From Prorocentrum cordatum (taxonomy: Eukaryota; Sar; Dinophyceae; Prorocentrales; Prorocentraceae): a stretch of DNA of 64,000 nt. A model generated the notes under the pieces. The model made no database searches. It was not told where the DNA came from and worked only from the letters and a program-made list of their open reading frames with translations. Shown here piece after piece: positions 49,638 through 60,439 of this stretch (position 1 is the stretch's first letter; each line of letters opens with the position of its first letter). A program made the translations under genes and the position numbers. The stretch lies in contig CAUYUJ010004703.1 of assembly GCA_963575745.1 (NCBI GenBank), positions 17,501 through 81,500 on the forward strand, given 5' to 3'.

Positions 49638-50060
49638 TTCCTAATAAAGCCAGCATCGTCCCCGAGAGGCGGACCCCTCCCGACAGGACCGCCTGGCCTG
49701 CCGCCCTCCCCGGGCTGCCACCCTCGCCCGTCGGAGCAAGGTCCACAGGCCGCCCATCTTCGCGCACAGGCCGGCGCGGAGCGCGGCGTCTTCGCGCTCC
49801 CTGCGCCACGTCCATTAGATGCACGCGAACTTTGAGAGGCCTTGGCAGGCGCGACGAAACGCTGGCAGGCCCGATTGAACTGGATCAGGCAGCAGTAAGC
49901 CGGACTAGCGTTGCGGATGCCACGACAACGGACACCCTGACAGTCCTTGCATCAAATTTGAAATGTGTTCAACATGTCGGAAACATGTCCAACACATGTG
50001 TTAAACAAGGTTTGTAACATATTTAAACATGTGTAAGACATGTTTTAGACATCTCGGAAT
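49638..50060. other. unique sequence and AACATGT repeats
   Basis: Short AACATGT/ACATGTG words recur at 49968-50052. No gene seen. Confidence 0.45.
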
Positions 50061-50274
50061 TATTTGGCAGCATGCTTCCTCTCCATGGATCTTCCTCCAC
50101 AGGACCAGCGGGAATACGACGGATTGTCAGTTTCCGACCACGCATGCACCCGAGCCGATGCTGGACTCAACCTCCTGAATGCGACCGCCGCGCTGATGCG
50201 CCGACGATAAGTTTTTACAATCTGCGCCCCCAGAGGGCCCGACACCCCAGAGAGCTCGACCCCTTCCCCGTGGA

Positions 50275-51125
50275 TAGTTGTTCGTCCCAGACCCATTCTG
50301 GCCGGTCCCGCGGCACGATGAGGGTCTCCAGATGCCGAAGCCGAGAGACAACGCCCAGATTTACAAAACACACATCTGAAGGAGCCCTGGGACACACAAA
50401 TAAACACACACAGTTAACAGGATTCCTAATCTTTTCCAATATTTCCTGGGTTTTTGTCTTCCCCCCCCCACTTCCCATATGTTCTGGGGAATCGACGATT
50501 CATTGTGTCTATGTGTATCTGTTCCCTCCTGAAGTTGTTCGTCCCAGAAACACTCTCTGGCTGGTCCCGGGGCACGATGAGGGTCTCCAGAAGCCGAAGC
50601 CGAGAGACAAAGCTTAGGTCGGGCCTGTCCCCCCACAGGCGGATTTTGGAGGAAAAATAAAGGGTACCCCAACAATGCCAAAAAACGCTCAATACATATT
50701 TTTGACAAATCGTCCTCTGCCTTTTTTCTCACTATTTCTGATTACTCCCCCTGTAGAGGGACAGGCCCGACCTAAGACAACGCCCGGATTGACAACAAAA
50801 CACATCGGCGGAGACCTGGGACGGAGACGCGGACCCGGCGCAGGCGCACTCTCAAAGAGCGAATGCCCCGCGACCCGTGTCCACGACGCGAGGCGGCCTG
50901 GGGCTCCCCCCCCACCCGCGGCAAGCAGAAGAGTCGAGCAGGGACCGGCCGTCCCGGCATTCCTATATGAAGGGGCCCTGGGACACACAAAAAGATAGAC
51001 ACGGATGAAAGGATTCCCCATATTTTCCCGTATTTTCTGGGTTTCTGTCTTCCCCCCCCACTGCCCATATGTTCGAATCTTTTCTGGGGAATCGACGATT
51101 CATGGTGTCTGTGTGTGTTTTCCCC
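50275..51125. repeat. tandemly duplicated segment, second copy interrupted
   Basis: Copy 1 (50278-50520) and copy 2 (50537-51110) share GTTCGTCCCAGA, GATGAGGGTCTCCAGA, GCCGAAGCCGAGAGACAA, CCCTGGGACACACAAA, TTTTCTGGGTTT-type and GGGGAATCGACGATTCAT blocks in order. Copy 2 is interrupted after GAGAGACAA by a MITE (50613-50776). Confidence 0.8.
50613..50776. mobile_element. short inverted-repeat MITE, unit A
   Basis: Ends are perfect 19-bp inverted repeats, CTTAGGTCGGGCCTGTCCC and its complement. The uninterrupted copy at 50335-50360 shows the empty site: acaa (up to agacaa) is duplicated around the insertion. Each end carries a subterminal hairpin, CCTGT-loop-ACAGG, followed by a GGATTTT- or A-rich stretch. 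It has no coding capacity. Confidence 0.75.
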
Positions 51126-51469
51126 TCCTGACTATAATCATATCACGACATGTTCTTAGAACCCAAAGAAGGTTCGAAGAACAAAAACATTGATAGTAGA
51201 ATATTCGCCCGATGTGAAACAAAATACTCCCGGCAAGAAATGTTCTGAGAACATTGCTTGGTAGGGCTATGGGCGAGCCAGGACGCTTCGCAACTGCTTG
51301 ACCCCCCGCGGTCGAGCCGAGCAGCGGCAGGCCGAAGAGAGGCTCGCGGCGCGGGCCCACGCGAGGCCCGGCGACACCTCGCCGGCCCGAACGCCGCCGA
51401 TGCCTGCCGCGCTACGGCGTCGTCGATGGCGCCGTCAGTGCCAACGCCGACGGCGCCGTCGTCGATCAG

Positions 51470-51527
<58 letters not shown>

Positions 51528-52068
51528 TCGTGGTGGGTCAGCTCGTCGTCGTCCTCGTCGTCGTCCTCGTTGTCGTCGCCGTCGCCAAGCCGCCGTCGTC
51601 GCCGTCGACGGATGCCTGATGTCGTAGTCTGGACAAGTCTAATAAGGCCAACCCCCCCGGGGAAACCTTGACCCCGCTGGCCGACTACCCCCCCAACAAG
51701 GGGGGTAAGTATGGGTGCCGCTCCCCACCTATAAAGGGTACGCTGGGAAAGCTGATGTGTCCTGTCCCTGTGGGAATGGAGATGGATTTAGCGATGATAA
51801 CGGAGTCGTGGTCGCCACCGTCGTTGCTGCCAGCGTCGCCAAGATCGACGACGTCGTTGTCGCCGAGAACATCATTCCTGCCATCGCCGCCACATGCGGT
51901 CGACGCCAGCCTTCCACCGCGCTGCCCTCGCCGCGCGCATCCCCTCAATTTCTGGGGTTGGCGGCGCGCCCGCGCCCACCGCGGCCTCGGGCCACGACGA
52001 CGAGGGGACGACGACGACGATGACAACGACGACGACGAAGATAACGAGGACATGGACGACGACGAGGG

Positions 52069-52107
<39 letters not shown>

Positions 52108-52690
52108 GACGGCGACGGCGGCGGCGAACGCACGGGCGCATCATCGGCGGCAGTGCGCCTGAGCACACCGCGGCCTCGACCCAGCGGGTCGCAGGGGGCC
52201 CGCCCGCGTCGCCGCCGGCCGCCGCACTCAGCCGGCGCAGCGCCGCACGGCGCATGGCTCGGGCGCTGTGAGCCAGCGGCGGCAGCGTGCGGAACTCTCG
52301 ATCGCGCGCCGTCGTGTCGGCCACTGACGCCTCGGTCGCGTCGGCTTGGTGAGTAGACGAGCGCGTTCCACTACTGGCAAAGTGACTAGTCGCAAATGGC
52401 CTGGATCCCCCGCGGAGGATCTACGATAAATTGCATCAAAGCAGACATGTGTTTTTCGAACGTTTGCGAGTAGGCACTGCGATTAGTGGAACGCGCTCGG
52501 TGAGACCAATGCCAGATGGCCCGGGCCAGGGTCGCTGCCGCCGCGGAGCGGCGGCGGCGAAGGGGCTAGGTGGGGCTGGGGTCCCCATGAGATGCAAGGC
52601 GGGGATGTCTCCCGATCGGCCGACCTGGGAACCGATGTCCTGGGACCCCCAGGGGGCGGCTGAGATGGGTACAGTCTGGCCCCAGGGTCA
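51126..52690. repeat. GTC and GAC triplet arrays in unique sequence
   Basis: CGTCGT array at 51465-51530 with decayed units to 51610, and GACGAC array at 51985-52120. Flanking sequence is GC-rich without recognised genes. Confidence 0.65.
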
Positions 52691-52841
52691 GATCGGGCCT
52701 GTTTCCCTACAGGAGGGTTTTGGACGAAAAATAACAAGTACCCCACAAATATTCCAACAAGTACGAACAAATACTAGAAGCATCGTCCCCCTATGTTTGA
52801 CTCTGCTCGAAAATTCCATCTGTACAGGGACAGTCCCGACC
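52691..52841. mobile_element. short inverted-repeat MITE, unit B
   Basis: Left end TCGGGCCTGTTTCCCTACAGG and right-end complement TCGGGACTGTCCCTGTACAG are related to unit A at 50613-50776. The left end also shares the GGTTTTGGACGAAAAATAA-like subterminal stretch of unit A. Confidence 0.6.
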
Positions 52842-53670
52842 CAACCCCAAGGGGCCCGAGTGTGCGCCTGTCCACCGCCTGCCGAGGTCCAGCAAGAGAC
52901 CGGCTCCCCAGGCAGTGGCCCGGGGCAAGGCCCAGACTCGGACCGAGAGTCGGACCAGGCGAAATGGGGGGATAGCAAAAAGGGGATTTGAAAACCAGCT
53001 CACGCAGCTGACTTTCCCGGCGCCTCCCGGCGCCGGAGGCGCGCATGTATCGAGGAATGGGCCCCTCGGCGGTGCCGAAACCAGCTGCATGCAGCAAATT
53101 TCGTAACCCCTCCTTTCCCCATCCCCCCTTTTCGTCCGGCCCGAGAGGCGGCGGCTGCGCGGCGGGGGGGGGGGGCGCGAGCTCCCGCTGCGCCGCCGCT
53201 GGCCGCCGCGCCGTGCGGCGCACGGCGAACGCGCCGAGAGGGGGAGCGGGCGCGGCCAGCGGTGGCGGCGGCGCGGTGGCGAGAGGATGGCTGGCAGCGG
53301 GCTGCGAATTCAGTTCGGCTCTCGCCGCCGCCGCCGTCGGCGATCCCGAACGCTGTCTCGGAGCAGCAAATCAGGAGGCGGCATGGCGCCACGCACTGGC
53401 TAAAAGGGCGATGCCTCAATGGAAGGCGCTGGCGTCGATGGGCCAACTGCCTGCGTTGCCGCGCGCATGACGCGCGACCGTGTTCGGCCACGCGGCAGTG
53501 TGAGCGGGCGACCCGTGAAGGAGGGCGTAGATGTGCCGAGCGCGGCGGTCGGACCTACCGCTGCCGCCACGCGCTGCACTCCGATGGTTTCCGGGCGGTC
53601 TCTGGGGCGCCTCTGGGCGTCCAGGTGACCTAGTCTGGTCTGGAGTGGGGGGGGGTCTGGAATCTGGTGA
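52842..53670. other. no recognisable gene
   Basis: GC-rich unique sequence with G homopolymers (53165-53174). ORFs on both strands are Ala/Arg/Gly-rich and lack motifs. Confidence 0.4.
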
Positions 53671-53746
53671 GGAGGAGGAGGAGGAGGAGGAGGAGGAGGA
53701 GGAGGAGGAGGAGGAGGAGGAGGAGGAGGAGGAGGAGGAGGAGTGG
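53671..53746 (-). repeat. GGA triplet array (TCC tail of the LINE)
   Basis: About 24 near-perfect GGA units on the plus strand, lying about 40 bases past the LINE's last stop in the sense direction. Confidence 0.85.
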
Positions 53747-53786
53747 AGTGGACCCCGTTGCGGACTGCAAGTGACTTCTGACCACA

Positions 53787-55067
53787 CTAAGGAAGAGCTC
53801 TCGATCGCCTTGCCTTCTGCTCGGCTTGGCTGAGGACCTTCGGCTGCTTGTTAGCAGCGATCCGATCGAGATATTCACGTCGTGCTTTGGTCAAACCCTG
53901 GGGCCCAGGACACGGGGCACCCAGGGACCTCAACTGCTTTTCAGCAATAGCCCCGCAGAGGCTGCAAAACCCAACTCCGAGGGTAGTATGGACGTTCAGA
54001 GTGTGAGACACATGGGCCCAGCCCCCCATGACATGCACTCTAGAACCTACCTTAGGAGACATGATCACGCCATCAACGTTAAAAAACTGAGGGCGCTCAG
54101 TGACCCACCAGGCTTTCGTCTTGGCCTTCGAGGCCGGCGAAAAACACCGAGAACATTTCTGCTTGCAATCAGACAATATATGCGGGGAGAGGAGGGAAGA
54201 GACAGCAGCAGCAGGAGGAGGTGGAGGGCGGTCCTGGGCCACACGGCCTCTGGTTCTCACCTCGCGCTCGGCCTCTTCCGTGGCCTTCATGCTGTCAAGA
54301 GCCGCTCGCAGATGGCGGAGCCGTACAAGATATGCACGTCGCTCGTGCTGCAATACTCTGGCCAGATCGGCCTGGGGTATCTGGACCTCCATTGCCGCCG
54401 CCCCCGCCAGCTCGTCCACGATGGCGTTGCCCACGACCAGGGCGGACACCCCATGTCCACGAGCCACATCCGCGGCAGTCAAGTGGGAATGCGTGAACAA
54501 AACCGTGATGCTTCGTCCTCGTGCCAGCTCTCCGACTTCACGCCACAGATCAGCGTCTTCACCAGACGGTCGAAGATGAGTGCCAGCATACCATCCTGCA
54601 ACCGCCGAGTCACAGTCGGACACATAGACCATTGTGCCTCGCGAGCCCCGCAGCGCCACGGCCAGCGCCTTGAGCTCGCCGCGCGGCACGACCTGCCGCG
54701 GGCCCACCAGCGGACCGCGGACCGCGGCCATCGCCGCGTAGCCCCGCATGTGGACCACCGCCAGGCCCACACGACGCAGGCGTGCCGACGCCGTGAACTT
54801 GCCGCCCGACGCGTCGCCGAACAGCCACAGCGGATCGGCGGCAGCGCCCTCGCCGAAGACGCCCTCGTCGAACGAGTTGAGACCAGCGACCGTCCACGCC
54901 GCCTCCTGGCAGGGCTCAGGCACTTGCACCCACCCCGTTGGGAGGAGGCCTCGGAGCCAGAAGCCCTCGTCCGCCTCAGCCTGCGCGCAGGCCAGCGCCA
55001 CGAACGTGTCGGAGTCCGCGTAGGCCTTGGAGCCCTGGTTCCTGTCGCAAATCCACGCCCTATGCAT
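53787..55067 (-). CDS. LINE RNase H domain ORF
   Basis: A 426-residue ORF. RNase H acids are visible: D85 (LFGDASGG), E131 (VPRGELKAL), D151/D153 (VSDCDSAVAGW) and D218 (GNAIVDELAG). The C-terminal part has Cys pairs (CKQKCSRCF and CSLC), possibly a zinc finger. It would remove RNA after target-primed reverse transcription. The first Met is internal to the ORF2 polyprotein; a stop and frame change separate it from the 55131-55877 segment. Confidence 0.75.
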   Translation of the reverse strand: MHRAWICDRNQGSKAYADSDTFVALACAQAEADEGFWLRGLLPTGWVQVPEPCQEAAWTVAGLNSFDEGVFGEGAAADPLWLFGDASGGKFTASARLRRVGLAVVHMRGYAAMAAVRGPLVGPRQVVPRGELKALAVALRGSRGTMVYVSDCDSAVAGWYAGTHLRPSGEDADLWREVGELARGRSITVLFTHSHLTAADVARGHGVSALVVGNAIVDELAGAAAMEVQIPQADLARVLQHERRAYLVRLRHLRAALDSMKATEEAEREVRTRGRVAQDRPPPPPAAAVSSLLSPHILSDCKQKCSRCFSPASKAKTKAWWVTERPQFFNVDGVIMSPKVGSRVHVMGGWAHVSHTLNVHTTLGVGFCSLCGAIAEKQLRSLGAPCPGPQGLTKARREYLDRIAANKQPKVLSQAEQKARRSRALP

Positions 55068-55130
55068 GGGGCTTTCATCATACTGCTTACACCTGTCACA
55101 TGTGGCGTTGCCACGGTACGATTTGAGAAA

Positions 55131-55877
55131 CTACTTTTTCCGCAACGTGGGCCAGAAAGCACCAGTGGCGATATTGAGCATCACCTCCTCCAGTCGAGGA
55201 TCTTGTGCCCCCAGTTGTTTGAGCAAAAGCCGATATGATTCTGAATCAACTCCTCCAGCTAGCCCACTTCCACAATAATGAGCCTCAACATGCTGCCACA
55301 GTCGCCGTCGAGCCGTGTGTCTGATATCCGCCACCAGAGGGGCATGAGTATCCAACCATTTATTGCCCGTGTAGATGTGATCTGGAAACTGCCACTCCTC
55401 CGTCGTGCCCTTGTCCCCTTGGTAAGACCAGGCACTAGGTGACATTGGCTGCCAATCCACACGAAGCAACTGAAGCACCATTGCCGAGATGGGGCCCTGC
55501 ACTCTCTTAATCTGGTCCCTCGGCGAGGCCCCCTGCATTGATGCGACCACCTGCGGCCGCACGCGTGCCGCGCCACGCCGAAGATCAGGATGGGCCTGCC
55601 ATCTCGTGAGCCAAGTATCGATATGCCGAACTGGATACGCAATGGCAGGATCGCCCTGTGGGGCGCGCAACTCCAACAACGTGGTGAGGCGTCTCCCCGC
55701 CGTTGGCGCTGCACATGCTCCTGCGAGGCGTCGTCGGCAATCAGTAAGGTGGCTGCCAACCACTCCGTGAACTTGAAACCCGCACGTGCCAGCCGGCTGT
55801 CCACCAGCCTTCTCGAGGCGAGAAATTTGATGATATATTTTGGATGCTTGCGAAAACCTCTTGATTGTTGCACTCAT
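55131..55877 (-). pseudogene. LINE ORF2 connection segment
   Basis: A 248-residue frame following the RT thumb (KRFSQASKIYHQISRLEKAG, then TTLLELRAPQGDP...), typical of the region between RT and RNase H in dinoflagellate LINEs. It is in a different frame from both neighbours. Confidence 0.6.
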
Positions 55878-55990
55878 TTGCTTGTGATTGCGATCTCGCT
55901 CCGTGCGCGTGGCTCTTCATCTCCGTCCACAGCTGCAGCCGATGCCGAGGTATGGGGCCTGCTGGACAGCCTGAATTCGAAAGCCCCGAA

Positions 55991-57748
55991 TCAGTGCAGC
56001 ACGTGCAATCTTGACCGTACCTCCTTATGAGTGCATAAAACAACAGATGTCAGAGATACTTTCAACTTCTGGGCAGCGAGTTCCCGACAAGTATTCACAA
56101 TACATCTGATGAGGCTGTGCACCGCTTCTTGCCGTGAGCCCACCACCTCTTGTGATATATCGTCAACCCACAAGCGATGCCCCATGTGGGGGCTCGGCTG
56201 GGTAACTTTGCGCATGACGAAATGGGTAATGATGCGTGCGAATCTGGCGCCGCTTCGTAATCCTTGAACCACCGAGTGGGATGGTTCAGTTGGGTCCGTC
56301 GCTGCACCGTCCTGTAATAAAGCCCGACAAACAATACATTGCAGAAGTTCCAGATATAAAATGACTGGGGGGAATGATAATCGCAGCGCAGCTCTGGCAA
56401 GCAAGTGCCATGGGATGGAGTCGTAGAACTCCTGGACGTCAGTCACAGCATGTCCATAGTTCATACCCATGGCGTGCGCCAGCTCCTCATCGATGGCCCT
56501 GAGGTAGGCCTCCCTGAGACACGAGTTGCCAGCCACCGCCGCGCCCCACGCCTCCGCACGGCCCTTAGACCAATCTTGCACATGCGGTTCTCTGATGAGC
56601 GACCACATGCGCCCCAACATGGAGACGAGCCCGATGGCCCTGTCCTTGGTGACGACCTTCTTCGGAATGAGACGGCACATAATGAGCATGGTCTGCGCGG
56701 GCCATGCGAGCTGCTGCTCCACTGCGTTCAATATCAAGACCACTTCGCATACTGCTGCAATCGGCAAGCGTTGATCGCCCAGTGGTGTGAACATATCGAC
56801 GCCTAAGCCTGCCCGAGGCTTCATCTTTCCCGAAGCACGATAAATGCCAGCTGCCGTAATCGACCCCATCGGTTCCAACTGAGCAGCCTGCTTGATTTCA
56901 CGAAAGAGATCCACTGCACCTGCGCGATCGATGGCCTTGGGAGCCCACAACTTCTGGTAGACCCGTCGCTTGCGGTCCATAATATCACGAAGATGAAAAA
57001 CCACATTGTTGCTGCCGTCCAAGACCACATTCGGAGGGAGCGGTTGCGGCTTAAGAGATCTGTGAAGGACCCCCAGCACCGACGGCTCAACAACCCAAGA
57101 CTTGAACTCTTCCAAGGAATTGCGCACCGCTGCACGCTGCGCTCGATCTTTGACCCTTCTGGCCATGTCCACGAACGACTCAAGAAGGGGGGGCGCATGC
57201 TGACACGGCTGATTCAAAACGTGTAGAGCCTGCTGCCAAGGTGGATCACGACCGTCGCGAAGAAGTGCGTGCACTCCCTCAGGCTTGCTTCCAACAAGAC
57301 AACTGCACGCCACGGTGTGCTGCTCAATCTGCTTGGGACCATTGCCCCCCGCACGATGACGATGTATGCCCTGTAAAACGGTGTGGGCACGCGTCCACCA
57401 TTGCGCCTTCTGGTCACGCAGGGGCACATCGCGAGTATGTTGAGCCTGCCGCAGCGGCTTCACCGTAAACTTGGGCCCACTGGTGCGCGAAACCGAAGTA
57501 GACGACGATGCTGACTGCAACCCATGGTGGTGTAAGATCGCTCTCTCCGCGGTCTCGGCCCACGAAGCGCACGCCCCCGAAACAACTGCGCAACTTTCCT
57601 GTGCGAGCGAAAAGGCTACAGTGGACTGAAGCGGGGGGGGGGACCGAGGAGACAGGAGAAGCCCCTGGGGTGAAGCCCACCTGGACCTGACAATCGTGCC
57701 ACAGCTGATCTGGGACATAAAAGTTGATGGTCTCAGGAGAGGGCTCAC
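55991..57748 (-). CDS. LINE reverse transcriptase ORF
   Basis: A 585-residue ORF with RT motifs in order: MLIMCRLIPKK, DRAIGLVSMLGRMW, AVTDVQEFYDSIPW with the first catalytic Asp, VVQGLRSGARFARII, and HRLWVDDIS with VDD at 528-530. VDD replaces the more common YADD/FADD. It polymerises cDNA at the nicked target. Upstream it overlaps the 57414-58745 frame, and a 10-G run at 57633-57642 marks the likely frameshift. It ends in a stop at 55991 just after the thumb. Confidence 0.8.
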   Translation of the reverse strand: MSPLLRPSTFMSQISCGTIVRSRWASPQGLLLSPRSPPPLQSTVAFSLAQESCAVVSGACASWAETAERAILHHHGLQSASSSTSVSRTSGPKFTVKPLRQAQHTRDVPLRDQKAQWWTRAHTVLQGIHRHRAGGNGPKQIEQHTVACSCLVGSKPEGVHALLRDGRDPPWQQALHVLNQPCQHAPPLLESFVDMARRVKDRAQRAAVRNSLEEFKSWVVEPSVLGVLHRSLKPQPLPPNVVLDGSNNVVFHLRDIMDRKRRVYQKLWAPKAIDRAGAVDLFREIKQAAQLEPMGSITAAGIYRASGKMKPRAGLGVDMFTPLGDQRLPIAAVCEVVLILNAVEQQLAWPAQTMLIMCRLIPKKVVTKDRAIGLVSMLGRMWSLIREPHVQDWSKGRAEAWGAAVAGNSCLREAYLRAIDEELAHAMGMNYGHAVTDVQEFYDSIPWHLLARAALRLSFPPVILYLELLQCIVCRALLQDGAATDPTEPSHSVVQGLRSGARFARIITHFVMRKVTQPSPHMGHRLWVDDISQEVVGSRQEAVHSLIRCIVNTCRELAAQKLKVSLTSVVLCTHKEVRSRLHVLH

Positions 57749-58745
57749 CAGGGGCTGGACTTGAAACTTTTGGGGGAGGGGGGGGGTGGGGGGGCTGGGT
57801 TCCCATGTTTACAGAATGCCTGACTTCAGGATTGGCTGAAACGCTACTTGAATTCGAAGGAAGGCTGGCAGACCCTAACCCCGAAGCTGTGGAGAGTCCG
57901 CCCGCCTGGGAGTCCACGTTCAAAACCTGCGCCCACTGAGTGCTGTCCACCTCTGTGCCGTTCGCCTCGCCACCAGGCCTAAGGACGGGGGCCTCGGGCG
58001 GGGAAGGGAAAGCAGGGGCAGCAGGCTCAGCATGGGCAGCAGCAAAAAGCGACGGGTCAGGACAGAAGTTGAGCTCTCCGGCCCATGGGTCCTCCTCTTC
58101 GCTCAGTCCGAATTCAACCTCGTCGGGGTCGGGGGCCTCGGGGACAGCAGGGACCACCAGGCCCTCGGACGGCGGATGGGGCTGAGAGCTCCGATCTTCG
58201 AGGACATCTCCAAATAAGGTGTGAAACTTTTCCCTGCGACGAGCAAGGGCCTCCGCGCGAGCAATCTGCAAATTCGCTTTCTGTCCCTGGAACGTGGGGC
58301 CTTCCTTGGGCTCCGCCCGAGGCCGAGGGCACTGAGGTAGCTTCGCTGGAAGCTCTAGAACACGAGTCATCAGCTGGAGGGCGGAGGAGCGTAAGCTCAC
58401 CACTAGTGCACAATGGGGCTTCCAAGGGACAGCTTTGACTGCAGAAATGTATCGCACGAAGGGCACTGCAGACTCACCCATTACAAGGTAATCAAGCATG
58501 GTGTCAGGACCTTTTTTTTTTCTGCGGGCAAGTGCCCTCGATGTTCGGGGCCGCGCGCGCAACGCCGCGAATCTTGGCCGCGAAAAAGGACTGCCCGAGA
58601 ACCTTCGGTGACATTGTTGAAATCGCCAATGGTCACCCATGGCATCTTGACCGACTGTGCTAACGCGCCGATCCGTTGAAAGCGGGCGCTGTTCTTGGAC
58701 CGCATACCGATGCTCGGGTGACCGCACAGCAAGATAACTAGGCAA
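57414..58745 (-). CDS. LINE ORF2 endonuclease end and linker
   Basis: After the homopolymer at 58512-58521 this frame continues the endonuclease with LDYLVMGESAVPFVRYIS and PWKPHCALVVSLR, the last carrying the conserved His. A Pro/Glu-rich linker follows down to the RT. The part upstream of 58512 in this frame is out of register with the endonuclease. Confidence 0.65.
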   Translation of the reverse strand: MPSYLAVRSPEHRYAVQEQRPLSTDRRVSTVGQDAMGDHWRFQQCHRRFSGSPFSRPRFAALRARPRTSRALARRKKKGPDTMLDYLVMGESAVPFVRYISAVKAVPWKPHCALVVSLRSSALQLMTRVLELPAKLPQCPRPRAEPKEGPTFQGQKANLQIARAEALARRREKFHTLFGDVLEDRSSQPHPPSEGLVVPAVPEAPDPDEVEFGLSEEEDPWAGELNFCPDPSLFAAAHAEPAAPAFPSPPEAPVLRPGGEANGTEVDSTQWAQVLNVDSQAGGLSTASGLGSASLPSNSSSVSANPEVRHSVNMGTQPPHPPPPPKVSSPAPGEPSPETINFYVPDQLWHDCQVQVGFTPGASPVSSVPPPASVHCSLFARTGKLRSCFGGVRFVGRDRGESDLTPPWVAVSIVVYFGFAHQWAQVYGEAAAAGSTYSRCAPA

Positions 58746-59116
58746 GAATATCCTGTCATGTGAATGACAGTGAGCAGGAAGCCGCCGAGCGACTTATGAC
58801 GACCTTCACGAAGGTGACGAGACGCTATCTTGGCTTCCTTGAGCACATGCATATGTAGATGACGCTGCGCCAGCATGATTTCGCCCCCTTCATTGGAGCA
58901 CCCCTCAGCCTTTGCAGCCACAACTTTGTTCGTAGGTCGAGCAGCGCTGTGGTGAAGTCTCAGCTTGCACACACGAGCTTTAGCCGACCAGTCTCGTAAC
59001 TCCGACTCTTTGTGCACATGAGTCTCGACGAGGCCCCAGAATTCGTATTGACCAGCTCGAGCGCTGATGTACTTCCACGACTTGTCTGACAGCATTGTGA
59101 TACTCGCGTAAAACAA
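58481..59116 (-). CDS. LINE APE-type endonuclease
   Basis: A 211-residue frame. FWGLVETH (E31) and VTIGDFN (164-167) are the metal-binding and GDFN blocks of exonuclease-endonuclease-phosphatase folds used by LINEs to nick target DNA. The frame is lost at the A10 run (sense) at 58512-58521, past which the domain continues in the 57414-58745 frame. Confidence 0.75.
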   Translation of the reverse strand: MFYASITMLSDKSWKYISARAGQYEFWGLVETHVHKESELRDWSAKARVCKLRLHHSAARPTNKVVAAKAEGCSNEGGEIMLAQRHLHMHVLKEAKIASRHLREGRHKSLGGFLLTVIHMTGYSCLVILLCGHPSIGMRSKNSARFQRIGALAQSVKMPWVTIGDFNNVTEGSRAVLFRGQDSRRCARGPEHRGHLPAEKKKVLTPCLITL

Positions 59117-59185
59117 CCTGGCAAGATCATCGTCAGACCCCCCTGCCTTTTCTTGTGCGGGAGAAGGCGAACCTGCTACAGCTAG

Positions 59186-60315
59186 TCAAGCCGCAGCACC
59201 GCTCGCGGCGTCGCCCTTCCACTTGGACTTCGCCTTGAGCTGCTCCGCCTCGAACTTCGCACGTGAGATGCGCTCAGCTGCCTCCTTCATCTTGGCCTGG
59301 TATTCATCGTCCTTCTTCTGACCATCAGAAGCCGCCGCCGCCGCCGATGCCTCAGGGCCCGCCGATGCCCCACCCCCGCCGCCAGCCGCCTGCCCCTCCT
59401 GAGTGGGGGGCCCACCGCCGCCGCCTGGTGCGGCACCGCCACTGGTGCTGCGCCGCTTCTTGGCCATGCGCTCAGTAAGCGCCGCCTTCTGCTCCTGGAG
59501 CTGCTGCAACCACATCTGCACATCCGCCTCCTTCTCCTCCATCTGCGTCTTCACGCCCTGTGAAACTGCTTCTGGAGCGCCTGCGCCGCCGTCTTCTCCC
59601 CCTCGGACGGCTCCAGCTCGTCGATCGCGTCGAAGAACGTATCGTCCCATTGCACCTGGAACAAGGGGCCTCCCTGCGCTGGCGGGGGCATCTCAGCCCG
59701 GATGCCTGCCGCCTGCGCATGGGCCACCGCGGCGCTGCGCTTGGCCTCCTCGGCCTGCGCCAGCGCCAAGGCGGCCTGCTGCTCCTTCTCCTCCGCCGCT
59801 GCCAGATTGCCGCGGAGGCGAAGGGCGCTCTGCACCGCCTGCTGGTGGAGGTGCTCGGCGTTGCGCCAAGCGCCCTCCGCGCGACGTATGGCGTCGGCTG
59901 GGCTCTCCTGAGCCTTGGCGCCCGCCGCCGCCTCCTGCTCGAGGACCGCGATCTGCGCCTGCAGCGCCTGCTGCACCTGCTGGTTGCCCGTGGCCGCCGC
60001 CGCCTGCTGGAGGAGTAGGGCTGCGCTGGGCGAGGCCCCGCGTCCGCCCTTGCCCCTGCCAAGCGAAGCACCCCGCGGGCCTTTGAGGATGCCTGGCGGG
60101 AGGGGCGCCTGCAGCTGACCACCCCCTCCCATGCCGTCATCACAATCGTAGAACGTGTCGTCACTGAACTGCGCCTTCTTCAAGCCCATGTACAGCGTCA
60201 CGGGTTTGTTGCAGTGCTGGCAGAAACAGCCATGGCCTGCCAAGATGCTGTTCCACTCACACCGCTTGCACCCAGAGCAGCGGGACCAAAGCTGCTGCTG
60301 CTTGGCACCCGTCAT
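59186..60315 (-). CDS. LINE ORF1, coiled-coil protein, frameshifted
   Basis: The 60315-59551 frame starts MTGAKQQQLW and has two Cys pairs (CSGCKRC and CQHC) that may bind zinc, followed by Ala/Gln/Glu-rich helices predicted to form a coiled coil. The 59650-59186 frame continues the same composition (QQLQEQKAALTERMAKK, then an Ala/Gly-rich stretch and a Lys-rich end). A frame change near 59560-59600 separates them. LINE ORF1 proteins bind the RNA; this assignment rests on position and composition. Confidence 0.5.
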
Positions 60316-60439
60316 GGCTGCAACGAAGATTGAACTGAACCCTCTGTGTTAGTTGAGACTACAGTGCGCTGGCCTGCACCGAAGTCTAATCCCCCAAGCG
60401 CTGCGCGGAAGCCCAGAGGGATGGACTCCAGCAAAATGC

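Larger units (their letters stand above)
53671..60320 (-). mobile_element. LINE (non-LTR retrotransposon), nearly full length
   Basis: In sense order: ORF1 (60315-59186), APE-type endonuclease (59116-58330), linker, RT (57748-55991), connection (55877-55131) and RNase H (55067-53787), then a TCC triplet tail (53746-53671). Frames break at two 10-nt homopolymers, 58512-58521 and 57633-57642, and again near 55990. A triplet-repeat 3' tail is a common way for LINEs to end. Target duplications were not identified. Confidence 0.8.

Noticed and set aside
53826-55238. Plus-strand 470-residue ORF opposite the LINE RNase H
   Set aside because: The minus strand carries clear RNase H motifs; the plus frame is a GC-driven shadow.
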